A stretch of 51,202 nucleotides of DNA, from contig JAUVXR010000018.1 in assembly GCA_030603495.1 (NCBI GenBank), positions 1 to 51,202 on the forward strand, given 5' to 3'. Positions within the stretch are counted from its first letter, which is position 1. Each line of letters starts with the position of its first letter. The translations under genes were made by a program, and so were the position numbers. Below are positions 17,338-25,954 of this stretch, piece after piece. The stretch is from a bacterium. GTDB lineage: Bacteria; Armatimonadota; Zipacnadia; Zipacnadales; Zipacnadaceae. Under the pieces are notes generated by a model that was not told the origin of the DNA, ran no database searches, and worked only from the letters and a program-made list of their open reading frames with translations.

Positions 17338-18162
17338 CTACTCATGCAGCCCCAGTAGCCGCCGGGCGGTGCCTTCGGCGATTGCTTCGTACTGCTCACC
17401 AGTGAAGGGGAACTCCCGCATCCACTGCACTATTCTCAGGGGGGCGCCGGGGCGGACGATGTCCGTGCCGAACATCAGCTTGCGCCAGTGCCGCTCGATG
17501 AAGCCGGGAGTGAACTCGGGGTCGCGAGTGAGCGCGTTGTAGCCCGAGCCGGCGGAGAGATCCGCATACATATTGTCATAATCGCCCAGCAGCCGGTCAG
17601 CCGCGCCAGTGGGCACAACCGGCTGCTGGGGATAACCGCCCTCCTTCTGGGCGTCGGCGGATATGTTCACCCACCAGACCGGACCGTGCCCAATGAAGAT
17701 GCAGTCGGGATACTCCTGCAGAACCGCTTCCATTCGTGGCAACCCTGGTTCATCCATACACGACAGCCGGTTCATATCAAAGAGCACCGGCAGGCCCAGC
17801 TCCGTACACTTGGCGTAGACACGCTTGTGCAGCGGATCGTCAATCCATAGACCGTCGAGCATCTCGCCATATCCCTTGCAGCCATGCTCCGTCGCCAGGT
17901 ACTCGATCTGCTTCTCCAGGGCGCGCACCCGCGGGTCCACGTGCAGGAAGGGAATGAGGCGCTCGGGGTAGCGCTGCACCGCCGCCAGGATCTTTTCAGT
18001 CGGCATCGGGCCGGCGTCGGTATCGGGGCTTTCCATCGGCAGCAGGACTGCCCGATCAATGCCTTCGCGATCCATCCGGTCCACGAGTTGCTCTACGGTA
18101 AGCTGTGGCCACGGGTGGTTAGGTCGGGTGGGAAACGTCAAGTGAACGTGCGCGTCAATCAT
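17338..18162 (-). CDS. Amidohydrolase-2 family metal-dependent hydrolase
   Basis: A 274-residue TIM-barrel hydrolase of the amidohydrolase-related family. It opens with MIDAHVHLTF, the strand-1 H-x-H metal pair (His5, His7). FIPFLHVDPR follows in mid-barrel, then FIGHGPVWWV with the strand-6 His, and MFGTDIVRPG with the catalytic and metal-binding Asp. This is the order of decarboxylating or hydrolytic relatives such as gamma-resorcylate decarboxylase and of many uncharacterised members. Length is typical. It is 48 bp downstream of the DUF6504-like gene on the same strand and may be the last gene of that unit. The substrate is unknown. Confidence 0.8.
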   Translation of the reverse strand: MIDAHVHLTFPTRPNHPWPQLTVEQLVDRMDREGIDRAVLLPMESPDTDAGPMPTEKILAAVQRYPERLIPFLHVDPRVRALEKQIEYLATEHGCKGYGEMLDGLWIDDPLHKRVYAKCTELGLPVLFDMNRLSCMDEPGLPRMEAVLQEYPDCIFIGHGPVWWVNISADAQKEGGYPQQPVVPTGAADRLLGDYDNMYADLSAGSGYNALTRDPEFTPGFIERHWRKLMFGTDIVRPGAPLRIVQWMREFPFTGEQYEAIAEGTARRLLGLHE

Positions 18163-18210
18163 TAGCCGATGTCACCCAGATCAGACGTGACCTTAGCCCC
18201 ACGTGACTCT

Positions 18211-18519
18211 CTAGGTATCCCTCTTCTCGCCAGGCTCCCAGCGACGACTCAGGTACCATTGCCGCTTCCCCCCACCACGGTCCAAGTAGATGTCCCAGAC
18301 TTCACCGCTTTCAGTCTGGACCCGGAAGTAGTTGCGGTGCCTGCGTTCCCACCAGCTGTGTTTTCTGCGGCGTTGGTCGGCGAAGCCAGCATCATGCCAC
18401 GCGTCAAGTATACGAGCCACCGCGTAGCGCTGTCCGCGCCACACGAACGACCTCGGCCTCGACAGAACCCGGACGCCCTCCTCCAGCTCAACTTCAATAC
18501 GATCTGCATACAGCTCCAT
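18211..18519 (-). CDS. Small DUF6504-like protein
   Basis: A 102-residue cytosolic protein. The pattern EVELEEGVRVLSRPRSFVWRG, then RYAVARILDAWHD, WWERRHRNYFRV and a final YLDRGGGKRQWYLSRRW matches the short DUF6504 group as I remember it: beta strands with W-R-G, a D-x-W helix, then WW and a Y-R-V strand. Such proteins are often found near DNA-repair genes in Actinobacteria, which is not the case here. The frame is open to 18657, but homology begins at the ATG at 18519, which leaves a 50-bp gap to the radical SAM gene. Function unknown. Confidence 0.55.
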   Translation of the reverse strand: MELYADRIEVELEEGVRVLSRPRSFVWRGQRYAVARILDAWHDAGFADQRRRKHSWWERRHRNYFRVQTESGEVWDIYLDRGGGKRQWYLSRRWEPGEKRDT

Positions 18520-18569
18520 ATAGGCCTCGTAAGTAGCCCCTCGTTGAGATGGCCATTGTATGCGTGATC

Positions 18570-19469
18570 CTATGTTAATCCATAGACTTGTCTGGGGGTC
18601 AGATACTGTGGGAACCTGTCTATCAGAGCTAGCCGAGCGAGATAGCAGAAATGACACTCATCGACGTATTGATCCTCATGTTGAACATCGTATTCTTGAG
18701 CCAAGAGCGCAGGCCCTCCTCTGGCCAAAGGCCCGCAGATCGGGTGCGAGAACGCATCATAGTTCTCAACTAGCAACGGCAGCGGAGTCTGCCACATATT
18801 GCCCATAGTCAACCCTTGACACAGGTGGACATTGCCATAGGAATCGATGTGGACCCTCTTGGGGTCTTCCAGATCTTCGTACGGGCACTGGGTGAGCTCT
18901 TGCCATTGCCTTGTCGGCAGGCCCTCGGTGAGCTTCTCAACAGCCCTACCTCGGAACATGACGCCGCCGCCGATGACTGGCGTGCCCTTATCCTGTTCCT
19001 TAGCTAAACTTGTTTTGGGTGTGGGTTTCTCAACAGAAATTGTGCCCACCGGCATGCCTAATCCCTTCGCTGCAGTTAAGGCCAGTTTGGCAGGATTGTG
19101 TTCCTCCTCATAGTGGAACAGATCATCACTCAAACTGAGACCGGAAATGTCCAGTGGATAAAGGGGTTTGAGCCAGAGATTGGCATCTTCAACGGAGGTT
19201 GCCCAATACGCATTGGTCACGGCGCCGGCCTCTAAGCCCTTAGCGCGAGCGATCGTGATGCCCTCCAGCATGAGGGGATAGAAGAGAAAGGGCTCACCAC
19301 CTTCAAAGCATACGGATTCGATTGTTCCAATCCTGGCGATCTCATCGAGGGCTTGTCTGAGCTGATTCAGGGTGAAAGTCCCCTTGGCACGCGGACCGCA
19401 GTACAAGAAGCAGTGGTCACATTCAAGATTGCAGGTATAGGTCAGGAGAATATGAATTCCTGTCAGCAT
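18570..19469 (-). CDS. Radical SAM protein
   Basis: A 299-residue radical SAM enzyme. YTCNLECDHC gives the C-x3-C-x2-C cluster motif (Cys13, Cys17, Cys20) that binds the [4Fe-4S] cluster reducing S-adenosylmethionine. VCFEGGEPFLFYP is the GGE motif that contacts the SAM amino group. Towards the C-terminus, CPYEDLEDPKRVHIDSYGNVHLCQG and a later ECHFCYLAR resemble the start of a SPASM-type domain, with cysteines for auxiliary clusters, so a peptide- or protein-modifying role is possible. No short precursor peptide gene stands out nearby. GGGAGGAG four bases upstream supports the ATG. It probably leads a unit with the DUF6504-like and amidohydrolase genes. Confidence 0.8.
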   Translation of the reverse strand: MLTGIHILLTYTCNLECDHCFLYCGPRAKGTFTLNQLRQALDEIARIGTIESVCFEGGEPFLFYPLMLEGITIARAKGLEAGAVTNAYWATSVEDANLWLKPLYPLDISGLSLSDDLFHYEEEHNPAKLALTAAKGLGMPVGTISVEKPTPKTSLAKEQDKGTPVIGGGVMFRGRAVEKLTEGLPTRQWQELTQCPYEDLEDPKRVHIDSYGNVHLCQGLTMGNMWQTPLPLLVENYDAFSHPICGPLARGGPALLAQEYDVQHEDQYVDECHFCYLARLALIDRFPQYLTPRQVYGLT

Positions 19470-19740
19470 AACACTCCTCCCGAGCGATAGTACCTATATA
19501 GCGTTTACTGTGCAATATCCCTGTATGAAAGCGGGAGCAGACGTCCTCAGGTCTTCCCTGATGACCGGTAGCCGGTAGAACGCGCTAAATGCTCCCCGCG
19601 TCCGCATGACGATGGGCTGTTCCGAGTTGCGCCGGGAACGGGCTTGTGTCCCCAGGGCATTCTCCGCGATGCACTCGACGAAGTCCGAGCAGTCGTTCTC
19701 GCCAGGACGAACTTGCCCTTCGACCACTGCCGGTAATATC
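19470..19740. other. Spacer between the radical SAM and trpA genes
   Basis: The minus strand is open from the end of trpA to 19494 (for example VRPGENDCSDFVECIAENA), with composition that looks coding. It has no clear start or ribosome binding site and I recognise no family, so I treat it as possible relic sequence. No terminator for the trp operon stands out. Confidence 0.35.
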
Positions 19741-20538
19741 TTACCTTCCCGTGGCTGCGGCCAGACCGGACACGAACTGGCCGACCTGCTCCAGCAGGGA
19801 ATCATCGTCCTGCACACTCGCGATCATGTTCACCACTGCGCTGCCCACGATCGCGCCGTCGGCTATCCGGCAGACTGCGGCGACCTGCTCAGGCGTGCTG
19901 ATGCCGAAGCCAACTGCCACCGGCAGGTCGGTAGCCTGGCGAATGCGCGCTACGGATTCGGCCAAGTCCGCGGGCAACTCGTCCTGGGCACCGGTCACGC
20001 CCGGGCGGGAGACGGCGTAGACAAAGCCGGTAGTGCGTTCGACAACCTCGCCGATACGCTCATCAGGGGTGGTAGGTGCCACAAGGAAGACCGTCGCCAG
20101 TCCGTGCTCAGCGGCAACAGCGCACCACTGGTCACTCTCGCTGGGCGGCAAGTCCGAGGCCAACACCCCGTCCACACCGACACGGGTAGCCTCCTCGGCG
20201 AAGGCCTCGGGGCCGTACTGGAGAATGGGGTTGAAGCAGGTCATAATGACCAGGGGGATTTGCGTGCGCTGGCGGATCTTCGCCACACAGTCGAAGACGC
20301 CCTGTACAGTCGCGCCGTGCTCCAGGGCCCGCTGGGAAGCCGCCTGGATAGTCGGGCCATCGGCAAGTGGATCAGAGTATGGAATGCCCACCTCCACAAT
20401 ATCCGCAGCGGACTGGGCCAGCGTGGCAACGATGTCCACTGTGGCGGCCAGGTCCGGGTCGCCGGCAGTTATATATATGATCAGCGTACCGCGCCCGGTA
20501 GCCCGGTTCGCGGCGAAGGCTTGCTGGACGGAATTCAT
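19741..20538 (-). CDS. trpA: Tryptophan synthase alpha chain
   Basis: A 265-residue TIM-barrel subunit that cleaves indole-3-glycerol phosphate to indole and glyceraldehyde 3-phosphate; indole is passed by tunnel to TrpB. LIIYITAGDPD carries the strand-2 signature, VEVGIPYSDPLADGPTIQ the catalytic acid region and family signature, and VDGVLASDLPP the second catalytic Asp. VSRPGVTGAQ and VAVGFGISTP are the phosphate-binding loops. Start at 20538 is supported by AAGGAGAT about ten bases upstream. The open frame further upstream is only translated palindromic repeat. It is last in the operon, separated from trpB by 135 bp containing two palindromes. Confidence 0.95.
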   Translation of the reverse strand: MNSVQQAFAANRATGRGTLIIYITAGDPDLAATVDIVATLAQSAADIVEVGIPYSDPLADGPTIQAASQRALEHGATVQGVFDCVAKIRQRTQIPLVIMTCFNPILQYGPEAFAEEATRVGVDGVLASDLPPSESDQWCAVAAEHGLATVFLVAPTTPDERIGEVVERTTGFVYAVSRPGVTGAQDELPADLAESVARIRQATDLPVAVGFGISTPEQVAAVCRIADGAIVGSAVVNMIASVQDDDSLLEQVGQFVSGLAAATGR

Positions 20539-20582
20539 TGGAGCACATATCTCCTTCAGCGGTGCGACAGTCCGTATCGGTA

Positions 20583-20657
20583 GGACAGGCGTCCCGCCTG
20601 TCCAGAAACCGACCACGGTATGCTTTGATGACCACCCGACAGGCGAGACGCCTGTCG
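20583..20657. repeat. Two palindromic repeat units in the trpB-trpA spacer
   Basis: Unit 1 (20583-20603) has arms GGACAGGCG and CGCCTGTCC around TCC. Unit 2 (20637-20657) has arms CGACAGGCG and CGCCTGTCG around AGA. Each is a perfect 9-bp stem with a 3-nt loop, and 33 bp lie between them. The same family occurs between trpC and trpB. Such units are common in intergenic DNA of Planctomycetes-like and Armatimonadota-like genomes, where they produce spurious GGTPVLP or RRDACPT peptides in annotations. They could form RNA hairpins that affect mRNA stability inside the operon. Confidence 0.85.
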
Positions 20658-20673
20658 TACTGAGGCAGACCGT

Positions 20674-21855
20674 CTACAGAAATGCCTTGACCTCGGCGGC
20701 GTCTTTGTCGCCCCGTCCGGATAGGTTGATCACCACGATCTCGTGTGCCTCGAACTGCCCGGCCATCTCCAGCGCCCACGCCACCGCATGCGCGCTTTCC
20801 AGCGCCGGTATTAAGCCCTCCAACTCGCTCAGGCGCCGGAAGGCCTGCAGCGCCTGCTCGTCGGTGACGGAGTCATAACGAGCCCGCCCCGTATCGCACA
20901 GGTAGGCGTGCTCGGGGCCGACCCCGGGGTAATCCAGCCCGGCAGCAACAGAGTGAGCGTTCCGGATCTGCCCATCCTGGTCCTGGAGGATATATGACGC
21001 CGACCCGTGCAGAACCCCGAAGCTTCCCGCGTTGAGCGGGGCGCTATGCTCACCAGTATGCAGCCCCCGCCCGGCCGCCTCCACGCCGATCAGCTCGACA
21101 CCTTCCTCCTCGATAAATGGATGGAAGATGCCGATGGCATTGGAGCCACCGCCCACACACGCCACCAGCTTGTCGGGCAGCCGGCCTTCCTTCTCCAAGC
21201 ACTGCTGTCTGACTTCCTTACCGATGATGCTTTGGAAATCACGGACTATCGTCGGGTACGGATGCGGCCCGCACACACTGCCCAGCAGGTAGTGGGTATG
21301 CTCGACGTTGGTCATCCAGTCGCGGATCGCCTCATTCAGAGCGTCCTTGAGTGTACCCTTGCCCGATTCGACCGGCTGCACCGTCGCGCCGAGCAGTTGC
21401 ATACAGAAGCAGTTAAGCGCCTGACGCCGGATATCCTCGACGCCCATATAGACGACCGTCTCCAGCCCGAAGAGAGCGCCGACTGTGGCGGTCGCTACGC
21501 CGTGCTGGCCGGCACCGGTCTCTGCGATCAAGCGGGGTTTGCCCATACGGCGAGCGAGCAACACCTGCCCCAGGCAATTGTTCAGCTTGTGCGCGCCGGT
21601 GTGGTTCAGGTCCTCGCGCTTCAGATAGATGCGCGCGCCGCACACCTCGCTCAGCCGCTCGGCAAAATACAGCGGCGTGGGCCTTCCCCCATACTCGCGA
21701 AAGTAATAGTCCAGTTCACGATGAAACTCCTCATCCGCTTTGGCCTCGTTGTATACCCCTTCCAGTTCTTCCAAAGCCGGCATCAATGTCTCCGGCACAT
21801 ATTGTCCGCCATATTGTCCAAATCGCCCGGGCTTCTCTTCAGTCGTGGTATCCAT
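20674..21855 (-). CDS. trpB: Tryptophan synthase beta chain
   Basis: A 393-residue PLP enzyme that joins indole and L-serine to tryptophan. [17 protein letters not shown] is the typical N-terminus. [11 protein letters not shown] contains Lys90, the expected Schiff-base lysine. [14 protein letters not shown] and [10 protein letters not shown] are the PLP phosphate and glycine-rich loops, and the tail NLSGRGDKD is the usual C-terminal signature. The open frame runs 58 codons further upstream, but that part is the palindromic repeat region, and the ATG at 21855 is the family start. It is the standard TrpB1 type that pairs with TrpA. Neighbours are trpC upstream (124-bp gap) and trpA downstream. 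Confidence 0.95.
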   Translation of the reverse strand: MDTTTEEKPGRFGQYGGQYVPETLMPALEELEGVYNEAKADEEFHRELDYYFREYGGRPTPLYFAERLSEVCGARIYLKREDLNHTGAHKLNNCLGQVLLARRMGKPRLIAETGAGQHGVATATVGALFGLETVVYMGVEDIRRQALNCFCMQLLGATVQPVESGKGTLKDALNEAIRDWMTNVEHTHYLLGSVCGPHPYPTIVRDFQSIIGKEVRQQCLEKEGRLPDKLVACVGGGSNAIGIFHPFIEEEGVELIGVEAAGRGLHTGEHSAPLNAGSFGVLHGSASYILQDQDGQIRNAHSVAAGLDYPGVGPEHAYLCDTGRARYDSVTDEQALQAFRRLSELEGLIPALESAHAVAWALEMAGQFEAHEIVVINLSGRGDKDAAEVKAFL

Positions 21856-21886
21856 GCAAAGTCTCTCTTCCGTCCGAGCCGTAATA

Positions 21887-21976
21887 GGATAGCCGTCCTG
21901 CCTGTCCGAATACCGACGGGCGAGACGCCCGTCGTACCGCCATATCGAATCGGTAGGACAGGCGTCCCGCCTGTCC
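21887..21976. repeat. Three palindromic repeat units in the trpC-trpB spacer
   Basis: Unit A (21887-21907) is a degenerate copy. Unit B (21914-21934) has arms CGACGGGCG and CGCCCGTCG around AGA. Unit C (21956-21976) has arms GGACAGGCG and CGCCTGTCC around TCC and is identical to the first unit of the trpB-trpA spacer. Compared with the AGA-loop unit at 20637, unit B has A-to-G in the left arm and the matching T-to-C in the right arm, so pairing is kept. That is a compensatory change and argues that the folded form matters or that units are copied as palindromes. Confidence 0.85.
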
Positions 21977-21979
21977 CCG

Positions 21980-22783
21980 TCAATCTTTGTGCTTCGGTAC
22001 CCCCACAAACTCCCGAGTAGCCAGGTCAATCTGCTCGCTCTTCATCAAAGCACTGCCTACCAGCACAGCATCCACGCCCGCCGCTGCGACACGCTCGACA
22101 TCCGCGCGGCACGTAATGCCGCTCTCGCTGACCAGCAGCGCATTTTTGGGCGCAAGTGGAGCCAGCCGTTCCGTGGTCGCCAGGTCAATTTCCATAGTGG
22201 ACAGCTTGCGGTTGTTGATTCCGATAACCTCTGCCCCGATCTCCGCAGCCTGCGCCAGTTCCTCCTCATTGTGCACTTCGACCAGCGCGGTCATATTCAG
22301 CTCCCGCGTTAGATCGTACAGTACCCGCAGCATCCCCGGCTCCAGTATCGCAACGATGAGCAGGACCGCATCGGCCTCCAAGGCGCGGGACTCGTAAATC
22401 TGATAATCATCAAGAATGAAGTCTTTGCGCAGAATCGGCAGCGGAATTCGGCCCCGGGCGCGTGCGACGTAGTGCGGCTGCCCCTGGAAGTAGATCGCCT
22501 CGGTAAGTACGCTTATCGCTGCGCCGCCGCCCGCCACAAAGTCCTGAGCGATGGCCCTCGGGTCAAACCACAGCATCGGAAATTCGCCCTCGGAGGGGCT
22601 GGCTCGCTTGATCTCCGCAATCAGCGCCACATCCAGACCCTGAAGGGCCAAGGCAAAATCGCGCGGCGGCGCTATCTCAGGCAAGCGCTCCTGCAACATC
22701 ACCAGCGGCCGGTTCATCTTCTCAAGCGGGAGCTGACGACGCTTTTGTTCAACAATTTTGCCGAGAATCCCCGAGAGACCCAC
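21980..22783 (-). CDS. trpC: Indole-3-glycerol phosphate synthase
   Basis: A 267-residue TIM-barrel enzyme converting carboxyphenylaminodeoxyribulose 5-phosphate to indole-3-glycerol phosphate. The N-terminal [13 protein letters not shown] helix, [14 protein letters not shown] (catalytic Lys on strand 1), [31 protein letters not shown] and LVSESGI are all present in the expected order. VLVGSALM is the phosphate-binding end. The start is a GTG at 22783 with no strong ribosome binding site; the gene follows trpD by 24 bp and is probably coupled to it. It is not fused to trpF, which is found elsewhere in the window. Confidence 0.94.
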   Translation of the reverse strand: MGLSGILGKIVEQKRRQLPLEKMNRPLVMLQERLPEIAPPRDFALALQGLDVALIAEIKRASPSEGEFPMLWFDPRAIAQDFVAGGGAAISVLTEAIYFQGQPHYVARARGRIPLPILRKDFILDDYQIYESRALEADAVLLIVAILEPGMLRVLYDLTRELNMTALVEVHNEEELAQAAEIGAEVIGINNRKLSTMEIDLATTERLAPLAPKNALLVSESGITCRADVERVAAAGVDAVLVGSALMKSEQIDLATREFVGVPKHKD

Positions 22784-22807
22784 AATCAGTCAGCCTATGT
22801 CATTAGG

Positions 22808-23821
22808 TTATGCCGAGTTAGAGAACTCACGAAGGTCTTCAAGCTTGGTCAAGGCCGCGCCGCTGGCGACCGTCTCAGCCGCCTGCGCCACACCCTCCTG
22901 GACAGTTTCCGCCCTGCCTCCGACATAGATAGCCGCGCCGGCGTTGGCCACGACGATATCATAACGCGGGCCACCCTCGCCCTGCAAGACCCCCACAAGT
23001 ATTTCAGCTGACTCCTCCGGCGTACCGCCACTGATATCCTCGACGCTGGCGCGATCCAGCCCCAGGTCCTCGGGCATCAGAGTGTAGGTGCTGACCTCGC
23101 TGCCAGCAAGTTCAGCCACCACGGTCTCACCAAGTGTGGAGATCTCGTCCAAGCCGTCGCGGCCGTGCACGACTAGCGCCCGCTGGATGCCGAGCTGCTT
23201 GAGAGCTTGCGCGACCGGCTCAACCCACTCTTCAGCAAACACTCCGAGCAGTTGCCGTTGGGCGCCGGCCGGATTGGTCAGCGGTCCGAGCAGATTGAAG
23301 ACGGTACGAATCCCCATCTCACGCCGCGGCCCGATAGCGTACTTCATCGCCGGGTGCAGACTCGGGGCAAACAGGAAGCCGAAGCCAACCTCATCAAGAC
23401 ATCGTCCTACCGCGTCGGCGTCCAGAGTGATATTGACGCCCAGGGCCGCCAGCACGTCAGCGCTGCCACAGGCGCTGGAGACCGAACGGTTACCATGCTT
23501 GGCAATGGGAATGCCTGCCGCAGCGGCCACCAGGGCAGCACCGGTGGATATATTGAAGGTATCCAGCGCGTCGCCGCCGGTGCCACAGGTGTCCACCACG
23601 TCAGCCCGCTTGGTCTTGATGGGCAAGCAACTCCGGCGCATCGTACGGGCGAAGCCGCAGATCTCTTCGGGAGTCTCGCCCTTCATCCGCAGCGCCATCA
23701 GCAATGCGCCGATCTGGGCATCAGTGGCCTGCCCGCTCATAATGTAGCTGAGTATGTCTTCGCCTTGGGCCGCGGTCAGGTGCTCGCCGCGGCATAGCTT
23801 TTCCAAGGTAGCGGATATCAT
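22808..23821 (-). CDS. trpD: Anthranilate phosphoribosyltransferase
   Basis: A 337-residue enzyme that joins anthranilate to phosphoribosyl pyrophosphate. VDTCGTGGDALDTFNISTG is the glycine-rich PRPP-binding signature. AKHGNRSVSSACGSADVL follows with the KHGN and anthranilate contact residues, and IGPRREMGIRTVFNLLGPLTNP is the second family signature. Length is normal. The start at 23821 is supported by GGAGGAAG five bases upstream; a longer frame to 23887 would overlap trpG and lacks support. It is an independent gene, not fused to trpG as in enterobacteria. Confidence 0.95.
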   Translation of the reverse strand: MISATLEKLCRGEHLTAAQGEDILSYIMSGQATDAQIGALLMALRMKGETPEEICGFARTMRRSCLPIKTKRADVVDTCGTGGDALDTFNISTGAALVAAAAGIPIAKHGNRSVSSACGSADVLAALGVNITLDADAVGRCLDEVGFGFLFAPSLHPAMKYAIGPRREMGIRTVFNLLGPLTNPAGAQRQLLGVFAEEWVEPVAQALKQLGIQRALVVHGRDGLDEISTLGETVVAELAGSEVSTYTLMPEDLGLDRASVEDISGGTPEESAEILVGVLQGEGGPRYDIVVANAGAAIYVGGRAETVQEGVAQAAETVASGAALTKLEDLREFSNSA

Positions 23822-23846
23822 TGTCTTCCTCCATGCCTGATGTTGT

Positions 23847-24452
23847 CTACGTCCCAGCGCTAGCCGGCGACGCAGATTCCTTGTCACTCGCCAACGTCAA
23901 GAAACTCGACAGCAGATCCAGGCCGACCTCAGTCATCACCGACTCCGGGTGAAACTGCACCCCCTCCACGAAGTACTCCTGGTGGCGCAGGCCCATTATC
24001 TCGCCCTGATCCGTCTGGGCGGTGACTGCCAGACACTGGGGCACACTATCGGGCTGGACAATCAGCGAATGATACCGCACTGCCTCGAACGGATTCGGTA
24101 AGCCCGCGAACAGGCGCAATCCATCATGATGGATTAGTGAGGTCTTCCCGTGCATTAGCCGCTCCGCCTGCCCCACAGTTGCGCCGAATACCTCAGCAAT
24201 TGCCTGGTGCCCCAGGCAAACGCCCAGAATCGGCACCCGGTCGGCCGTCGCCTCGATAAGCTCGCAAGAGATACCGGCGTCCGCCGGGCGGCCCGGGCCA
24301 GGCGAGATGACGATGCTATCAGGCCGCATCTGCTGGATCTCTGTAACCGTGATCTTGTCGTTGCGGTAGACCTCGACCGCTTCGCCCAGGTAGGCCAGAT
24401 ACTGGTACAGGTTATAGGTGAACGAATCGTAGTTGTCAATCAGGATCGTCAT
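23847..24452 (-). CDS. trpG: Anthranilate synthase component II (glutamine amidotransferase)
   Basis: A 201-residue class I glutamine amidotransferase that supplies ammonia to TrpE. MTILIDNYDSFTYNLYQYL is the diagnostic N-terminus, SPGPGRPADAG the oxyanion-side loop, GVCLGHQAI contains the nucleophile Cys79, and GVQFHPESVMT carries the His-Glu pair of the triad. Its ATG overlaps the trpE stop by four bases (ATGA), so the two subunits are translationally coupled. The same subunit may also serve folate synthesis in genomes without a separate pabA; this cannot be judged here. Confidence 0.95.
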   Translation of the reverse strand: MTILIDNYDSFTYNLYQYLAYLGEAVEVYRNDKITVTEIQQMRPDSIVISPGPGRPADAGISCELIEATADRVPILGVCLGHQAIAEVFGATVGQAERLMHGKTSLIHHDGLRLFAGLPNPFEAVRYHSLIVQPDSVPQCLAVTAQTDQGEIMGLRHQEYFVEGVQFHPESVMTEVGLDLLSSFLTLASDKESASPASAGT

Positions 24453-25954
24453 ACCAGACCCTCCTCGGCCAAGCGCAGGGCCTCGAGCAAAGCTCCAGCC
24501 TTCGCCATGGTCTCGTCGTACTCGGCATCGGGGTCCGAGTCGGCGACGATTCCGCTGCCCACCTGCAGATAGGCCGTGTCACCCTTGACGACGAAGGTGC
24601 GCAGAGTAATGCAAGTATCCATCGCTCCCGAGAAGCTGAAGTAACCGATCGCTCCGCCGTACGGCCCGCGCTTGACCGGCTCAAGCTCCTCGATGATCTC
24701 CATTGCCCGGATCTTGGGAGCCCCGCTGACGGTGCCGGCTGGGAAAGCCGCCCGAAGCACATCGAATTGGTCTTTGTCTGCCTGAAGTCTACCCCGGACG
24801 TTGCTGACGATGTGCATCACGTGCGAGTAGCGCTCCACCGTCATCAGTTCGTCAACCTCCACACTACCGGGCTCGCAGACCCGCCCGATGTCGTTGCGAT
24901 GCAGGTCAACCAGCATGATGTGCTCAGCACACTCTTTCTCGTCGGCCAGCAGTTCCTCCTCCAGGCGCTGATCTTCGCTCTCTGTAGCGCCGCGGCGGCG
25001 GGTCCCCGCGATGGGACGGGTGATTATCTCACCCTTGTCCTCAGTGACCAGCACCTCCGGCGAGGCGCCGATGATCTTCAGATCACCGAAGCTCAGGTAG
25101 AACATATACGGCGAAGGATTGATGGCGCGCAGCGCCCGGTACAGGTCGAAGCTGTCGACACTTATCTTCGCACTCATCCGGTGCGCCAACACGACCTGGA
25201 TGATGTCGCCGGCCGTGATGTACTGCTTAGCCCGCCTGACCGCAGCGCGATGTTCGGCGCGTGTCATCGTTGACTGCAAGGCAGAGAGAGCGTCAGGGAT
25301 CCCCCCTTTGATCGCCGGCGGGGAGCGCTGCTCGACGGGCTGGCGGAGCGCGTCAATGACAGCTTCAATGCGCTCAGTCGCCTCCCAGTAAGCAGTCTGG
25401 GGATCACCCTGGATCTGGGCGTTGGCCAGGACTCGCACGCGGTTGAGCACGTGGTCGAATACCACGATCGTGTCCGTGAACATAAAGTAGCAGTCGGGCA
25501 GGTCCAGGTCATCACGGTTGGTGTCCGGGAGCTCCTCGAAAAAGCGGACCATATCGTAGCCGATATAGCCGACCGCACCGCCCGAGAACCGCTCCCAATC
25601 CGGCAGCGGCACGTACTGGTACTCACTCAGTAGCTCCCTGAGCTTATCGAGGGGATCCTGTCCACGGGGCAGTGTCTCGATCTTCTCTGCGCCATTGGTG
25701 ACGGTTGTCACCTGGTCCCCCTTGCTGTGGAAGAGCCGGTACGCATTGGTGGCCAGGTAAGAGTAGCGCGCGATGTTTTCGCCGCCGGTTACGCTTTCTA
25801 GTAGAAAGGCGAAGCCGCCGTTAGTGGCACGGAGCTTCAGGAACGCTGAGATCGGGGTCTCGAGGTCCGCGACTATCTCGCGATAAACCGGGACGAGATT
25901 CCCCCGCTCAGCACGCTTCATGAATTCGCTCAGGTCGGGCGTGTACATATTCAT
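24449..25954 (-). CDS. trpE: Anthranilate synthase component I
   Basis: A 501-residue chorismate-utilising enzyme that makes anthranilate from chorismate and ammonia. The N-terminal domain has LLESVTGGENIARYSYL, close to the L-L-E-S motif that binds feedback-inhibiting tryptophan. The catalytic C-terminal half contains SPEVLV, ITRPIAGTRRRG, DEKECAEHIMLVDLHRNDIG (active-site Glu and His), FPAGTVSGAPKIRAMEII and GPYGGAIGYF. Two ATGs (25954, 25948) are possible; I take the first, after GGAAAGG. It is first in the operon, about 435 nt downstream of the attenuator terminator. Both transcriptional attenuation and feedback inhibition are expected. Confidence 0.95.
   Translation of the reverse strand: MNMYTPDLSEFMKRAERGNLVPVYREIVADLETPISAFLKLRATNGGFAFLLESVTGGENIARYSYLATNAYRLFHSKGDQVTTVTNGAEKIETLPRGQDPLDKLRELLSEYQYVPLPDWERFSGGAVGYIGYDMVRFFEELPDTNRDDLDLPDCYFMFTDTIVVFDHVLNRVRVLANAQIQGDPQTAYWEATERIEAVIDALRQPVEQRSPPAIKGGIPDALSALQSTMTRAEHRAAVRRAKQYITAGDIIQVVLAHRMSAKISVDSFDLYRALRAINPSPYMFYLSFGDLKIIGASPEVLVTEDKGEIITRPIAGTRRRGATESEDQRLEEELLADEKECAEHIMLVDLHRNDIGRVCEPGSVEVDELMTVERYSHVMHIVSNVRGRLQADKDQFDVLRAAFPAGTVSGAPKIRAMEIIEELEPVKRGPYGGAIGYFSFSGAMDTCITLRTFVVKGDTAYLQVGSGIVADSDPDAEYDETMAKAGALLEALRLAEEGLV

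Noticed and set aside
19606-20583. 325-codon plus-strand frame opposite trpA
   Set aside because: Antisense shadow of trpA; it has no ribosome binding site and its end lies in repeat sequence.
20539-20616. Upstream extension of the trpA frame
   Set aside because: The extra residues (GGTPVLPIR) are translated palindromic repeat. A ribosome binding site and family homology place the start at 20538.
20583-21976. CRISPR-like array
   Set aside because: The repeats are short palindromes with uneven spacing and they sit between coding genes. There are no regular spacers and no cas genes.
21007-22020. 337-codon plus-strand frame opposite trpB
   Set aside because: It is long only because of GC-rich codon bias on the other strand. 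It runs across the palindromic repeats and matches nothing.
21856-22029. Upstream extension of the trpB frame
   Set aside because: It crosses three palindromic repeats and the trpC end. Homology starts at 21855.
23207-23797. 196-codon plus-strand frame opposite trpD
   Set aside because: Antisense to the PRPP-binding motifs of trpD.
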